Positions 1 through 9,756 of a stretch of DNA of 64,000 nucleotides are shown one piece after another. The translations under genes and the position numbers were made by a program. Origin of the DNA: Methylobacillus flagellatus KT (GTDB lineage Bacteria > Pseudomonadota > Gammaproteobacteria > Burkholderiales > Methylophilaceae); NCBI RefSeq assembly GCF_000013705.1, contig NC_007947.1, positions 1,178,001-1,242,000 on the forward strand. The letters are read 5' to 3'. Under the pieces are notes generated by a model. It did no database searches and was not told the DNA's origin. It was given only the letters and a program-made list of their open reading frames with translations. Each line of letters begins with the position of its first letter. Within the stretch, counting starts at the first letter, position 1.

Positions 1-539
1 GTAGATACCTGTCCGGTCGCTGCAATGCCGGAAAGCAGTGCAATAATGCCGATGCCGAGGATATCCTCGACGATCAGCACGCCGAAGATCATCTGCGCGA
101 AACGCTCATGCTTCATGTTGAGCTCATCAAGGGCCTTGACGATGATAGTGGTCGACGAAATCGCCAGCATGGCACCAAGGAAGATGGAGTCCATGGAGCT
201 CCAGCCAAAGTAACTACCTATCTCATAACCCAGCCAGATCATCACGATAATTTCCACCAGGGCGGCCACCACGGCAGTCGCCCCGACGGCCCGCAATTTG
301 CGCAGACTGAACTCCAGCCCTAGCGAGAACATCAGGAATACGATGCCGAGCTCGGCCAGTATCTCGATCGTATGATTGTCGTGCACCATGGCGAACGGCG
401 GCGTGTGAGGCCCCAGGATCAGGCCGGCAAGAATATAGCCCAGTACCACGGGCTGTTTCATCCGGTGAAAGATGATGGTGACCATGCCTGCCACCAGCAT
501 GATGACAGCCAGGTCCTGGATGAAGGCGGCGGCGTGCAT
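1..539 (-). CDS. Kef-type monovalent cation:proton antiporter (CPA2), N-terminal part
   Basis: The reverse strand encodes an open frame that runs off the window edge. It starts at the ATG at 537-539 and reads as a hydrophobic antiporter N terminus with the typical CPA2 stretch GYILAGLILGPHTPPF, then LGIVFLMFSLGLEFSLRKL and an AISSTTIIVKAL segment. Proteins of this family exchange K+ or Na+ for protons across the inner membrane. About 180 residues are visible and the C terminus (possibly with RCK/TrkA domains) lies outside. The Shine-Dalgarno sequence is weak, so the exact start is uncertain. It is unrelated to the kefB gene often found in stress-tolerance islands; this copy sits in core sequence 20 kb away from the island. 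Confidence 0.85.
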   Translation of the reverse strand, partial: MHAAAFIQDLAVIMLVAGMVTIIFHRMKQPVVLGYILAGLILGPHTPPFAMVHDNHTIEILAELGIVFLMFSLGLEFSLRKLRAVGATAVVAALVEIIVMIWLGYEIGSYFGWSSMDSIFLGAMLAISSTTIIVKALDELNMKHERFAQMIFGVLIVEDILGIGIIALLSGIAATGQVS

Positions 540-681
540 AAATCGTATATGTTTTCTCTATCGTAGAAGCGCGACGGGGATAAAGGTCGGCGTCATGTTT
601 ATTGTATTGTGTGACTGGACCGTTCTATTCTATAACGATCCCGGTAGGATCGAAGGCTGGAAAGCGCCTGCTTTTCTCTGT

Positions 682-2100
682 TTATTCCTGACTCAGCGTA
701 TTGCCAAAGCCGTTCAGGTTGGCCACTTCGAAACTAGGGAAGATGGGCGTGTGCCGAGGCTCGCGCCGCGCCAGTATCTTGTGGTAGGTGCGTACGGACT
801 CCACAAACACAACTGGAGCGCCGCCGCGAGCAAAGCCATATTTGAGCGTTGAAAAATATTCTTCCTTGCTCAGGAGTGGCAGAGCCTTTTTGACATCCAC
901 CCAGCGATCAGGATTGAGCTTCAATCGCTTTGCGAGAATGCGTGCATCTTGCAAATGGGCATAACCGATATTGTAGGCCGCCAGCGCCATCCAGGTTCGG
1001 TCCGGCTCGTGCACGCTGTCCGGGATCAAGTCCTTGAGCATAAGCACATATCGTGCCCCGGCAATAATGCTCTGGCGCGCGTCCAGCCTGTCGGTAACGC
1101 CCAGCCGGTCGGCGGTATCCTCCGTCAGCATCATCATCCCCCGTACATTGGTGGGTGAAGTATTGAACCTGTCCCAATGCGACTCCTGATATGCAATCGC
1201 GGCGACCAAGCGCCAATCCAGTCCTGTCAGCTCCTGTGCCTCATAAAATAACCGCTTGTATTGAGGTAGCAAGGTCTCGGAGCGCTGCATGAAAGTGGTG
1301 ACATCCACTGGCTTGAGTCGGTCCGCGTGACCGTAATAGCGGTCGATCAGATGGTTGAGTGTGCCATCCTGGCTGATGCGGGTAAAAAATGCATTGGCCT
1401 TTTCATACAGCCATGTATCGCCTGTTTTCGGAAAGGCCCATGCGATCTCTTCAGGCTTTCCCAATGCGAGAGTTGCACCAAGATTGGGATAATAGTTCTG
1501 TACCAGTGCAATCAAATGTCCATCGGCGACGGTAAAATCCAGCTCGCCTTCGGCAACTTGAGCCATCAACTCGTCGGAGTTCGCATGCGGGGTTTCTGTC
1601 CAGCTGAGCAGGGGCTCCTGTTCCTTCAGGCGCTGCAAGCGTTCCGAATAACTGGTGCCGGAAGGAACGGCAATTTGCCTGTTGAGCAGCTCCTTGATGT
1701 TTTTTGGCGCTTTTGTCAGCTCGTTGTTGAAGACAATCTGTTGTTGCACTTTCTGGTAGGGCCGGGTGAACCTGACCAGGTGCTCTCGCGTACGGGTGAT
1801 GCTGAGATCCGCGGCGGCAAAGTGAGCTTTGTGCTTGAGCAGGGTGGGAATGACCTGGGAGATGTTATTGACGACGAGGAACTTGACACTGTATTCAGGA
1901 CCAAGCTCACGAACGAAATTGCGTACCAGGTCATGCTCCAGTCCCGCATATTGATTGTTGCCGCTGTAGTAATACGTGCTTGGGCCATTGTGGGTGACCA
2001 CAATGATTTCCTTCGTCGTGCGCGGGTCTGCAAGCGGTTTGGGCGCCTCTTTGCAAGCCATCAGCAACAGCGCCAATAAAAAGATAACCAGTAAACGCAT
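682..2100 (-). CDS. mltF: Membrane-bound lytic murein transglycosylase F (MltF-like)
   Basis: A 472-residue lipoprotein that should cleave peptidoglycan glycan strands at the outer membrane. A signal peptide ends in the lipobox LLMAC, making Cys16 the lipidation site. Residues about 30-255 form a periplasmic solute-binding (SBP_bac_3) module and about 280-440 an SLT lysozyme-like domain, with the catalytic Glu at residue 306 in the motif AYQESHWD and the later AAYNIGYAHL stretch. This two-domain order is diagnostic for MltF, and the length is normal. It is monocistronic, facing the same way as the antiporter downstream. Confidence is high. Confidence 0.93.
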   Translation of the reverse strand: MRLLVIFLLALLLMACKEAPKPLADPRTTKEIIVVTHNGPSTYYYSGNNQYAGLEHDLVRNFVRELGPEYSVKFLVVNNISQVIPTLLKHKAHFAAADLSITRTREHLVRFTRPYQKVQQQIVFNNELTKAPKNIKELLNRQIAVPSGTSYSERLQRLKEQEPLLSWTETPHANSDELMAQVAEGELDFTVADGHLIALVQNYYPNLGATLALGKPEEIAWAFPKTGDTWLYEKANAFFTRISQDGTLNHLIDRYYGHADRLKPVDVTTFMQRSETLLPQYKRLFYEAQELTGLDWRLVAAIAYQESHWDRFNTSPTNVRGMMMLTEDTADRLGVTDRLDARQSIIAGARYVLMLKDLIPDSVHEPDRTWMALAAYNIGYAHLQDARILAKRLKLNPDRWVDVKKALPLLSKEEYFSTLKYGFARGGAPVVFVESVRTYHKILARREPRHTPIFPSFEVANLNGFGNTLSQE

Positions 2101-2218
2101 CCAGCCAAGTTTCCTAAAGATTGCTGTCTTTGTCCAGTCTGAGCATCTTTTAGTTCTTGCCTGCCCATTAAAAGCACGGACATCGCTTCAATGTAGCAAT
2201 GTGTTCACAAGGCACAAA

Positions 2219-2246
2219 CAAAAAAAGCTGCGGAAAACCGCAGCCT
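2219..2246 (-). terminator. Rho-independent terminator of the PEP-CTERM gene
   Basis: On the minus strand a perfect 7-bp stem (GCTGCGG/CCGCAGC) with a TTTT loop is followed by a run of seven T. It lies just after the stop codon of the PEP-CTERM gene. Confidence 0.85.
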
Positions 2247-2267
2247 TGAATGAAACCGGATTACTGA

Positions 2268-2834
2268 TTAAGCGAACTTGCTTGCGTTCCTGCGGCTGCG
2301 GGCAGCAAATCCAACCAGACCAAGACCCAGTGCCAGCATGCCGTAGGTGGATGGCTCAGGAACTGCTGCAGTGAAAGTCAGGTTGCCACCATAAGATGCT
2401 TGCGCGGTGGGAATTGAAGTCAGGCCTGCTTCACCCTTGATAGTTAGCGTATAAGTACCAGCTGTCAAGTTAATACCCGAGAAAGTCCAAGTGTTGGTTG
2501 AGCTTGATCCTCCATCAAAGTAGTAGCTGACCGTGTTCTCTACACTAGAGCCACCGCTCAGAACAACGCTGGTCAAGTCAATACCCTGATACAGGAGTGA
2601 ACCAATGGTTAAGTAAGTTGAGCTTGCTGTTCCTGTAACATCGGTTGGTTCAGTCAGTGTGAATTGAAACACGTCTGTGAATTCACCTAAAGTGTCGAAG
2701 TCGTTACCAAAGTGGATATTGCCACCAGTAACTGGAAGCACAATTGGTTCAGCAGCGAATGCGCTGGATGCTGCAAATGTAGTCAGACCGAAGGCCAGTG
2801 CAACCGCACTTTTCTTGAATGTTGTAGCTAGCAT
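2268..2834 (-). CDS. PEP-CTERM sorting-domain protein
   Basis: A 188-residue exported protein. A Sec signal peptide ends near AFAAEP at about residue 28. The body is rich in Ser, Thr and Gly, typical of secreted surface proteins. The C terminus carries VPEPSTYGM, a hydrophobic helix (LALGLGLVGFAA) and RSRR, which is the PEP-CTERM tripartite signal processed by exosortase EpsH/XrtA in exopolysaccharide-producing Gram-negative bacteria. No exosortase gene is in this window. The molecular function of the body is not recognisable. It has its own terminator, so it is probably a single-gene unit. Confidence 0.9.
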   Translation of the reverse strand: MLATTFKKSAVALAFGLTTFAASSAFAAEPIVLPVTGGNIHFGNDFDTLGEFTDVFQFTLTEPTDVTGTASSTYLTIGSLLYQGIDLTSVVLSGGSSVENTVSYYFDGGSSSTNTWTFSGINLTAGTYTLTIKGEAGLTSIPTAQASYGGNLTFTAAVPEPSTYGMLALGLGLVGFAARSRRNASKFA

Positions 2835-3019
2835 GATAAACCCCTAAAAATATGAGAATGAAAATGAAAGGACCAAACTGTTATGGACTTATGATCAGCC
2901 CGTCCGAGACATAGTCACCGATCCTTGCAGGTCGCTCAATAGGGCAAATGGACTAAATAGTGCTTTTTGACCAGGGGGCAGTCATTAAGATGACATGTGG
3001 GGATTGGGTGGAGGGGCTG

Positions 3020-3110
3020 TGGCGGAGAGGGAGGGATTCGAACCCTCGATACGCTTTCACGTATGCCTGATTTCGAGTCAGGTACATTCAACCAGCTCTG
3101 CCACCTCTCC
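3020..3110 (-). tRNA. tRNA-Ser (anticodon CGA)
   Basis: A 91-nt type II tRNA including an encoded CCA. The acceptor stem GGAGAGG pairs with CCTCTCC. The anticodon stem CCTGA/TCAGG encloses the loop CTCGAAA, giving anticodon CGA (reads UCG). A long variable arm is present, as expected for serine tRNAs, and the T-arm reads GGTTCGAATCC. Confidence 0.97.
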
Positions 3111-3183
3111 GGTGAGCGCGGATTATAGCTTAGCGGCACTTCCAAGTAAAACCTATCATGTGTCCATGGGACGACAGGGAGGC

Positions 3184-4068
3184 CTATTGCACATTCCGTG
3201 TCCCTGCCCCGGGTTTCGGTGATAGTACCAGGATGCCGCCGGCGCAGATGATGGTGATGCCAATGACGCTGTACAGATCGGGTATGTGTCCAAAAAACAG
3301 ATAGCCGATCAGCCCGGCGAAGATCAATTGCCCATAAGTGAAAGGTGCAAGCGTTGCCGGGTTGGTATGCTTGTATGCCTCTGTCATCAGGAGATGGCTT
3401 AGCAAGGCCGATACCCCCAGGGCGAGCAGTAGCAGTGCATGATGGGCACTTGGGGTTTGCCAGAAAAAAGGCGCGATGAAAGTCAGGGCAGCGCTACCCA
3501 CCAGGCCACTCAACAGATTGGTGGTGGCTGAGCTGTCCGTGGCATTGAGTTTGCGCGTGATGAGCTGGTACAGACTGAAGGTGAATGCCGCACCTACGGC
3601 AAGTAAGCTGACGGAAGTGAACAGTGCGCCGCCGGGCCGCAACATCACCAGCACCCCCACAAAGCCGAGAGACACGGCGAACCATTGCAGTGGCCGGACG
3701 CGTTCCCCCAGCAGCGGGCCGGACAAGATGGTGACGATCAGTGGCGTCAGGTAGACGATTGCAGTGCCTTCGGCGAGGGGGATGTAGCGCAAGGCAGAAA
3801 TGAAGAGCATGTTGGTGCCTACCATGCATAGGCCTCGCAGGAGCTGCAAACCAGGATTGCGGGTCTTGAAGACGGCGAAACCGGAGCGCGGCAGCATAAC
3901 GACCAGCATGAGGCTGCTATGGATGATGTAGCGGACCCAGATGATCATGACAACGGCATAGAAACCGGCCAGATATTTTGAAAGCGCATCGCTGCCCGCA
4001 AACAGGAATATGGCGCCGCACATGCAGAGGATGCCTTGCAGCAGTTGTGGCTTGAACATTGATTGCAT
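3184..4068 (-). CDS. EamA-family (DMT superfamily) transporter
   Basis: A 294-residue membrane protein with about ten hydrophobic helices arranged as two EamA repeats (about residues 12-143 and 156-285). The motif PLAEGTAIVYLTPLIVTILSG in the first repeat and its weaker counterpart in the second are typical of drug/metabolite exporters. Substrate cannot be told from sequence. An alternative start three codons downstream (4059) is possible. The gene stands alone between tRNA-Ser and the divergent Hsp70-like gene. Confidence 0.85.
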   Translation of the reverse strand: MQSMFKPQLLQGILCMCGAIFLFAGSDALSKYLAGFYAVVMIIWVRYIIHSSLMLVVMLPRSGFAVFKTRNPGLQLLRGLCMVGTNMLFISALRYIPLAEGTAIVYLTPLIVTILSGPLLGERVRPLQWFAVSLGFVGVLVMLRPGGALFTSVSLLAVGAAFTFSLYQLITRKLNATDSSATTNLLSGLVGSAALTFIAPFFWQTPSAHHALLLLALGVSALLSHLLMTEAYKHTNPATLAPFTYGQLIFAGLIGYLFFGHIPDLYSVIGITIICAGGILVLSPKPGAGTRNVQ

Positions 4069-4305
4069 GTCAGGAGGCCTGGAAGAGTGTAGCGGGCAGC
4101 ATTCGTGATATCAGCGGCGGAGTGTATCACGGACATCGGTATGGTGAATGTCGTCTGGTGAAATTACGTTGCTGCAAGCCTCTTTCGGCATCCTTCAAGC
4201 TTTCTGAGCCGAAGTGGGGGAGGCGGTGGCCATGGGTCTCGCCAGTGGGTCGCGTATAATAGGGTTCTTTTCGAACAGCCCGTTGGGCGCCTACGGACAG
4301 TGATC

Positions 4306-5562
4306 ATGCATTGTGGAATAGATTACGGCACTTCCAATTCGTCGCTGGGAATCGTGAAGGACGGCAAGGTGGTGCAGGCCGAGCTGGAGCGGAACAGTGT
4401 TTACCTGCCTTCGGCGATCTATCGCGCATTCCCGGAGCATGAGCTCAACGATGACATAGCATCACGCAGCATACGCCAGCAATTGGGCAGTGCGCAGGGT
4501 TTGTTGTATGGCTCTGAAGCGATTGAAGCCTATGTTCGCCATCCCGGTGATGGCTTGTTCATGAAGTCGCCCAAAGTATTCTTGGGCAGCGATCTCAGCA
4601 AGGATCAGATGGATTTTTTCCAGATCGTCATTGCCAAGATGATGACGCATATCCTGGAACGGGCCAGAGAGTTCTATGGGCAGGAGTTGCGCCAGGCCGT
4701 CATCGGCAGGCCGATCCGCTATCACGGCATCCGAGGCGAGGAGGGGGACAAGCAGGCATTGGCAATCATGGAGCATGCCGCTGCAGGCGCAGGCCTGGAA
4801 GAGGTTGTCTTCATGTACGAACCGCTGGCAGCGGCGCTGGATTATGAGCAATGCCTTGATCGGGATGAAGTGCTGCTGGTGGTGGACGTGGGGGGAGGAA
4901 CGACGGATTGCTCCGTAGTCAAGGTCGGACCATCCTACCGGGACAAGCGCGAGCGTAGCGATGACCTGCTGGCATATTCTGGCAACCGCATCGGCGGGGT
5001 TGATCTTGATATCAACCTGGGCTGGCACACGATCATGCCCTTGTTCGGGCGTGGGACGGACGAGCTGCATAACAAGGCATTTGACGCGATTACAGTCAAC
5101 AGTATTCCCAGCCAGCAAGCATTCTACTCGCGCTTCGAGATGCCTGTGCACGCCCAGGCAGACACTGTGCGTGAAAGGCTGTACAGGGTATGGCTGGACA
5201 AGCTCAGCAGCCATCTCGTACGCAGCGCCGAACTGGCAAAAATTGAATTATCGCGCAGGACAAGCCATGTACTGGAGCTTGGATATGTCGAGGATGGGCT
5301 CGAAGTGCACGTTTCCCGTGAGGATTTCCGTCAGGCGATTGCCCGGTCTGCCGAGAAAATCCGGCAGGTGATCGATGATGCGCGCCAGGCTAGCGCATCC
5401 CGCCCAGACAAGATTTACCTGACCGGTGGCTCTGCCGTCTCTCCCGTCATCCAGCAGGTGATCCGCGAGGTCGTGGGCGATGCCGTGCCATTCGTTTCGG
5501 GCAACATGCATGGCAGTGTCGCTTGCGGCTTGAGTGTGTTTGCCAATCGGCATTTCGCTTAG
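4306..5562 (+). CDS. yegD: Hsp70-family protein, YegD-like
   Basis: A 418-residue actin-fold ATPase related to DnaK but lacking the peptide-binding lid, as in YegD. Phosphate-binding loops are visible: GIDYGTSNSSLG at the N terminus, VVDVGGGTTDCSVV in the middle and IYLTGGSAVSPVIQQ near the end. The client or role of YegD proteins is unknown. ATG at 4306 was chosen; a GTG two codons upstream (4300) is also possible. A perfect TATAAT lies at 4255-4260, about 50 nt upstream, without a good -35 box. Confidence 0.85.
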   Translation: MHCGIDYGTSNSSLGIVKDGKVVQAELERNSVYLPSAIYRAFPEHELNDDIASRSIRQQLGSAQGLLYGSEAIEAYVRHPGDGLFMKSPKVFLGSDLSKDQMDFFQIVIAKMMTHILERAREFYGQELRQAVIGRPIRYHGIRGEEGDKQALAIMEHAAAGAGLEEVVFMYEPLAAALDYEQCLDRDEVLLVVDVGGGTTDCSVVKVGPSYRDKRERSDDLLAYSGNRIGGVDLDINLGWHTIMPLFGRGTDELHNKAFDAITVNSIPSQQAFYSRFEMPVHAQADTVRERLYRVWLDKLSSHLVRSAELAKIELSRRTSHVLELGYVEDGLEVHVSREDFRQAIARSAEKIRQVIDDARQASASRPDKIYLTGGSAVSPVIQQVIREVVGDAVPFVSGNMHGSVACGLSVFANRHFA

Positions 5563-5611
5563 CTGGGAGTAAAAACAGAAGGGAAATGTGCGGCATGCCG
5601 GCAACGGGGGA

Positions 5612-5646
5612 ATCACAAAAGGATTGCCATGCAATCCTTTTGTGAT
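5612..5646. terminator. 35-nt perfect palindrome between convergent genes, probable bidirectional terminator
   Basis: Two 16-base arms (5612-5627 and 5631-5646) are perfect reverse complements around a 3-nt loop. Each arm ends in an A/T-rich tract, so the hairpin could stop transcripts of both convergent genes, yegD and ybiT. Confidence 0.6.
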
Positions 5647-5667
5647 GGAAGCCCTCGCTAGCGTTGA

Positions 5668-7263
5668 TTATTCGAGACCTTGGCTAGCCAGGTAATCCTC
5701 GTAGTTGCCAAGGAAGTCGACGATGCCGTCCGGCTTCACTTCCAGGATGCGCGTGGCAAGGGAGCTGACAAACTCGCGGTCGTGGCTCACGAAAATCAGC
5801 GTTCCCTTGTACTTGTCCAATGCGGTGTTGAGCGCTTCAATGGATTCCATGTCCATGTGGTTGGTTGGCTCATCCATCAACAGCACATTGGTGCGCGCCA
5901 GCATGAGCTTGCCATACAGCATGCGACCCTTTTCGCCGCCGGAAAGCACCTTGACAGACTTTTTGGTGTCCTCTCCAGAGAACAGCAGGCGCCCCAGCAT
6001 GCTGCGCACCGACTGATCGTCGTCGCCTGGCTGGGTATGCTTGGTCATCCACTCGAACAATGATTCCCCGCCGTCGAACTCATATTCGTGATCCTGGGCG
6101 TAGTAGCCGATCTTGGCTTTTTCTGCCCACTTGACGCTGCCATGGTTGGGCTGGATGTCTCCCGCGATGCAGCGCAGCAGGGTGGTTTTGCCTACGCCGT
6201 TTTCGCCGATGATGGCAATGCGCTCGCCGGCTTCCACCATGAGGTTGAAATTGCTGAACAATGGCTTGTCATAACCATGGCCAAGATTCTCGATTTCCAC
6301 CGCCTGGCGATGCAGTTTTTCTTTCTCATCGAACTCGAACCGGATGAACGGATACTGGCGGCTGGATGGCTTGAATTCCTCGATCTTGATCTTGTCGATC
6401 ATTTTCAGGCGGCTGGTTGCCTGCTTGGCCTTGGACTTGTTAGCGGAGAATCGGCGCACGAATTCCTGCAGCTCGGCCACTTTTTCCTTGGCGCGGGCAT
6501 TGTCCTTGGCCGCTTGCGCGCGTGCAGCGGTGGAGGCCTCCATGTAATCGTCATAATTGCCTGGATAGACCTTGATCGTGCCGTAGTCCATGTCGCAGGT
6601 ATGCGTACAGACCTGATTCAGGAAGTGCCGGTCGTGCGAGATGATGATCATTGTGCAATCGCGGTTGTTGAGTACGTCTTCCAACCAACGGATCGTATTG
6701 ATATCGAGGTTGTTGGTGGGTTCGTCCAGCAGCAATACGTCGGGATTGGCAAACAGGGCCTGTGCCAGCAGCACGCGCAGCTTCCATCCTGGCGCCACTG
6801 CGCTCATGAGACCATTGTGCTGATCGGTGGGGATGCCGACACCCAGCAGCAGTTCACCTGCGCGTGCCTCGGCCGTGTAGCCATCATATTCGGCAAACAC
6901 ACTTTCCAGTTCGGCAGCTTTCATGTAGTCGTCTTCGGTCGCTTCCGGGTTCATGTAGATGGCGTTCTTTTCTACATTGGCCTTCCACATTTCCTGGTGC
7001 CCCATCATAACCACGTCCAGCACGCGCTGATCCTCATAGGCAAACTGGTCCTGGCGCAGGAAGGCCATGCGTTCGTTCGCATCCAGAGCGACATTGCCAG
7101 AGGTCGGTTCCAGAACGCCGGCCAGGATTTTCATGAAGGTGGACTTGCCACAGCCGTTGGCCCCAATGAGACCGTAGCGGTTGTTGTCGCCGAACTTGAC
7201 CGAGACATTCTCGAACAAGGGCTTGGCACCGAACTGCATGGTGATATTGTTTGCGATTAACAC
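5668..7263 (-). CDS. ybiT: ABC-F family ATPase YbiT
   Basis: A 531-residue soluble protein with two ABC ATPase domains and no membrane segments, as in ribosome-associated ABC-F translation factors. Walker A motifs are GANGCGKST and GENGVGKTT, with Walker B stretches [12 protein letters not shown] and [12 protein letters not shown]. The second signature motif is LSGGEKGR, while the first is the divergent VAPGWKLR typical of the YbiT/EttA-related branch. The linker between the domains (about residues 240-300) is charged and helical. These factors sense the ATP/ADP state at the ribosomal E site. Length matches E. coli YbiT. Confidence 0.9.
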   Translation of the reverse strand: MLIANNITMQFGAKPLFENVSVKFGDNNRYGLIGANGCGKSTFMKILAGVLEPTSGNVALDANERMAFLRQDQFAYEDQRVLDVVMMGHQEMWKANVEKNAIYMNPEATEDDYMKAAELESVFAEYDGYTAEARAGELLLGVGIPTDQHNGLMSAVAPGWKLRVLLAQALFANPDVLLLDEPTNNLDINTIRWLEDVLNNRDCTMIIISHDRHFLNQVCTHTCDMDYGTIKVYPGNYDDYMEASTAARAQAAKDNARAKEKVAELQEFVRRFSANKSKAKQATSRLKMIDKIKIEEFKPSSRQYPFIRFEFDEKEKLHRQAVEIENLGHGYDKPLFSNFNLMVEAGERIAIIGENGVGKTTLLRCIAGDIQPNHGSVKWAEKAKIGYYAQDHEYEFDGGESLFEWMTKHTQPGDDDQSVRSMLGRLLFSGEDTKKSVKVLSGGEKGRMLYGKLMLARTNVLLMDEPTNHMDMESIEALNTALDKYKGTLIFVSHDREFVSSLATRILEVKPDGIVDFLGNYEDYLASQGLE

Positions 7264-7302
7264 GTCGGTTGTATTCCTAAAGTAAAACGAATAGTCAATG
7301 AA

Positions 7303-7905
7303 TTAAAACTTGTTGCGGATGACGACCTCATTCAGCGGCAATTGGCCGCCGCGTGGGCGTGGAGGCTGAGTGCCCTTGCCAATGGCAACGAACATCACAG
7401 GCGTATGGTCGGCGGGCAGATTGAGCAGTTTGGCGACTGCGTCGAAATCAAATCCGTCCATCGGGCATGAATCGTAGCCCAGCGCCTTGGCTGCCAGCAT
7501 CAGCGTCATGGCGGCCATGCCACAGGAGCGCATGCCTTCGTCGCGCTGTACCTGCTCCTTGCCGCGATAATAATTGTCGATGGCGTTGACCAGGTAATCC
7601 TGAACAGATTGTTCTGCATTGCGCCAGTAGCGGCGCGGCTCCTTTTCCCAGGCTTTCAGGTCAGCCGTGAGCACAATCAGCAGGGAAGCATCCGTGACTT
7701 GTGCCTGGTCCCAACTGACAGCTCGCACCTGCTTGCGCAGTTCTGGGTCTTGCACCAGGACGAAGCGCCAGTTCTGGATATTAAATGCCGTGGGGGAAAG
7801 GATGGCGAGTGACATCAGTTGCTCTATCTCAGCCTCGGACATCGTGTGGCTGGGATCATATGCCTTGATCGAGCGGCGGCTCTCAATGGCTTCAATTACA
7901 TTCAT
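7303..7905 (-). CDS. Nitroreductase-family flavoprotein
   Basis: A 200-residue protein of the FMN-dependent nitroreductase fold: the N-terminal motif RRSIKAYDPSHTMS, the active-site stretch SPTAFNIQNWRF and the C-terminal glycine-rich IGKGTQPPRPR, which contact FMN in relatives. It probably reduces nitro compounds or quinones with NAD(P)H; the physiological substrate is unknown. It lies 12 nt downstream of greB on the same strand and may be cotranscribed. Confidence 0.87.
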   Translation of the reverse strand: MNVIEAIESRRSIKAYDPSHTMSEAEIEQLMSLAILSPTAFNIQNWRFVLVQDPELRKQVRAVSWDQAQVTDASLLIVLTADLKAWEKEPRRYWRNAEQSVQDYLVNAIDNYYRGKEQVQRDEGMRSCGMAAMTLMLAAKALGYDSCPMDGFDFDAVAKLLNLPADHTPVMFVAIGKGTQPPRPRGGQLPLNEVVIRNKF

Positions 7906-7917
7906 GTATCGGATTCC

Positions 7918-8415
7918 TCAATAGTGGATTGCAATAATTTCCAGTTCCAGGTTCCCTGCCGGCCGGTGCCACGTCACACTGTCGCCAATTTTCTGCCCGA
8001 TCAGTGCCTTGGCCAGCGGTGACACCCAGCTGACGCGGTTGGTGGCAATATCTGCTTCGTCTTCGCCGACGATCATGAACGTATGGCTGTTGCCATTTTC
8101 ATCCTCCACTTCAACCGTGGCTCCAAACAATACAGTGTCGGTTGGTTGTGTCGCTGGATCGACCACGATGGCAGATTCCAGCCTGGCTTGCAGGTAGCGC
8201 AAGTCGCGGTCTATCATGGCCAGCCGCTGTTGCACGGCGGGGTCATCCTTGCGCATTGTGAGCGGTTGGCGCTCTTGCTCCAGCGCACTGGCCTGTTGCT
8301 GCAACAGCTTGAAGCCATGCGGGGTGACGTAGTTCGGATGCGGGCTGAGCGGACGCTCCGGCAGATCCGTGCCAGCATGCTCCAGATCGTCCTCTTTTAC
8401 AAATCCACGACTCAT
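7918..8415 (-). CDS. greB: Transcript cleavage factor GreB
   Basis: A 165-residue GreA/GreB-family protein that stimulates RNA polymerase to cleave backtracked transcripts. It begins with MSRGFVKEDDLEHAG, which is typical of beta/gammaproteobacterial GreB, followed by an N-terminal coiled coil (about residues 25-85) and a C-terminal FKBP-like domain with GATVEVEDENG and WVSPLAKALIGQKIGD. The open frame extends 23 codons further upstream, but the family start is the ATG at 8415. Confidence 0.88.
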   Translation of the reverse strand: MSRGFVKEDDLEHAGTDLPERPLSPHPNYVTPHGFKLLQQQASALEQERQPLTMRKDDPAVQQRLAMIDRDLRYLQARLESAIVVDPATQPTDTVLFGATVEVEDENGNSHTFMIVGEDEADIATNRVSWVSPLAKALIGQKIGDSVTWHRPAGNLELEIIAIHY

Positions 8416-8602
8416 GGCGCACGACCTATAAAACCTTGAATTATAACCTAAGTGGAGAGAGCTGCAGCGCCTTATTCCTGCCATGGAATCGCTGATTGGA
8501 TTGGAGTGCTGGCAGTGTGTGTTGACGCTACAATTCTATGTGGGTGTGCGGGTGCCTGTATCGCTATCGCCAAATTCGGGAGGCGGCATCCAGCGTCATG
8601 AA

Positions 8603-8631
8603 TAAAAAACGCGACCTACACAGATCGCGTT
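8603..8631 (-). terminator. Terminator downstream of trpS
   Basis: On the minus strand a 7-bp stem (AACGCGA/TCGCGTT) is followed by a T run. It is placed about 50 nt after the trpS stop codon. Confidence 0.75.
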
Positions 8632-8679
8632 GAGGGAAGCAAGCAGCGAGATCATGCCACCAAACGATTGCACGATAGC

Positions 8680-9699
8680 TTAAAAATAATTCAACCCCAG
8701 TGCAGCCTTCACCTCGTCCATGGTCCTGGCGGCGACTTCACGCGCTTGCTCTGTGCCTTCACGCAACAACTGCAGGATGTAACCCTTGTCTTCAGCCAGC
8801 TCGGCACGACGGGTTCGGATAGGGGTCAACAGTTCCTGCAACACGGCTTCCAGGCGCTTTTTCACGACGCTGTCGGCCAGGCCGCCGCGGGTGTAGTGGG
8901 CTTTGAACTCGGCTACTGCGGCCTTGTCGGTATCGAATGCGTCCAGGTAAGTGAATGCGATATTGCCTTCCACATGGCCTGGATCCTCGATCTTGAGGTG
9001 CAGGGGGTCGGTGTAGACTTTCTTCACCGCCTTGCTGACTTCATCGGCGGAGGCCCCCAGATTGATGACATTGCCCAGGGATTTGCTCATCTTTGCCTTG
9101 CCGTCGATGCCGGGCAGGCGGCCGATTTCCGGCACCAGCGCCTTGGTCTCCACCAGGATTTCCTGCTTGGTGACCGGGTGCTTGTAGAGACGGTTGAAAC
9201 GGCGCACGATTTCGTTGGTCTGCTCTATCATCGGGATCTGGTCTTCTCCCACCGGCACCAAGGTTGCCTTGAAGGCAGTGATATCGGCTGCCTGGCTGAC
9301 AGGGTAGGTAAGAAATCCTGCGGGGATGTCGCGCTCGAAATTGCGCAGGCGGATTTCTTCCTTGACCGTAGGGTTGCGCTCCAGGCGGGCGACCGTCACT
9401 AGGTTGAGATAGTAAAAGGCGAGTTCGGTGAGCTCGGGCACTTGCGATTGAATGAAGATCGTGGACAGCTTGGGGTCGATGCCGACTGCCAGGTAATCCA
9501 GGGCCACCTCGATGACGTTGCGGTGGACCTTGTCGATGTCATCCATGTTGTCGGTGAGCGCCTGGGCGTCGGCGAGCATGATGTACTGCTTGTACTCATG
9601 CTGGTAATGCACGCGGTTGCGCAGGCTGCCGACGTAATGCCCGAGGTGTAAAGGGCCGGTCGGGCGGTCGCCTGTGAGGATAATGGGTTTTGTGCTCAT
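8680..9699 (-). CDS. trpS: Tryptophanyl-tRNA synthetase
   Basis: A 339-residue class Ic aminoacyl-tRNA synthetase that charges tRNA-Trp. The HIGH-type motif is in [14 protein letters not shown] near the N terminus and the KMSKS loop is intact ([10 protein letters not shown], about residue 195). Length is normal for bacterial TrpRS. It lies 57 nt downstream of guaA on the same strand and may be read from the gua transcript. Confidence 0.96.
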   Translation of the reverse strand: MSTKPIILTGDRPTGPLHLGHYVGSLRNRVHYQHEYKQYIMLADAQALTDNMDDIDKVHRNVIEVALDYLAVGIDPKLSTIFIQSQVPELTELAFYYLNLVTVARLERNPTVKEEIRLRNFERDIPAGFLTYPVSQAADITAFKATLVPVGEDQIPMIEQTNEIVRRFNRLYKHPVTKQEILVETKALVPEIGRLPGIDGKAKMSKSLGNVINLGASADEVSKAVKKVYTDPLHLKIEDPGHVEGNIAFTYLDAFDTDKAAVAEFKAHYTRGGLADSVVKKRLEAVLQELLTPIRTRRAELAEDKGYILQLLREGTEQAREVAARTMDEVKAALGLNYF

Positions 9700-9756
9700 C
9701 GTATTGTTCTCAATTTGTCTGAAACCGGGCAGGCTGGCCGGGGAGGATATTGTCCA

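Noticed and set aside
1327..2079. 250-codon plus-strand frame
   Set aside because: It is the antisense shadow of mltF; it has no family motifs, while the minus frame shows full MltF domains.
6700..6830. Missing LSGGE signature in the first ATPase domain of YbiT as a possible defect
   Set aside because: The VAPGWKLR variant is normal for the YbiT branch of ABC-F proteins.
6088..7260. 390-codon plus-strand frame
   Set aside because: Antisense shadow of ybiT with His/Val-rich composition typical of a shadow frame.
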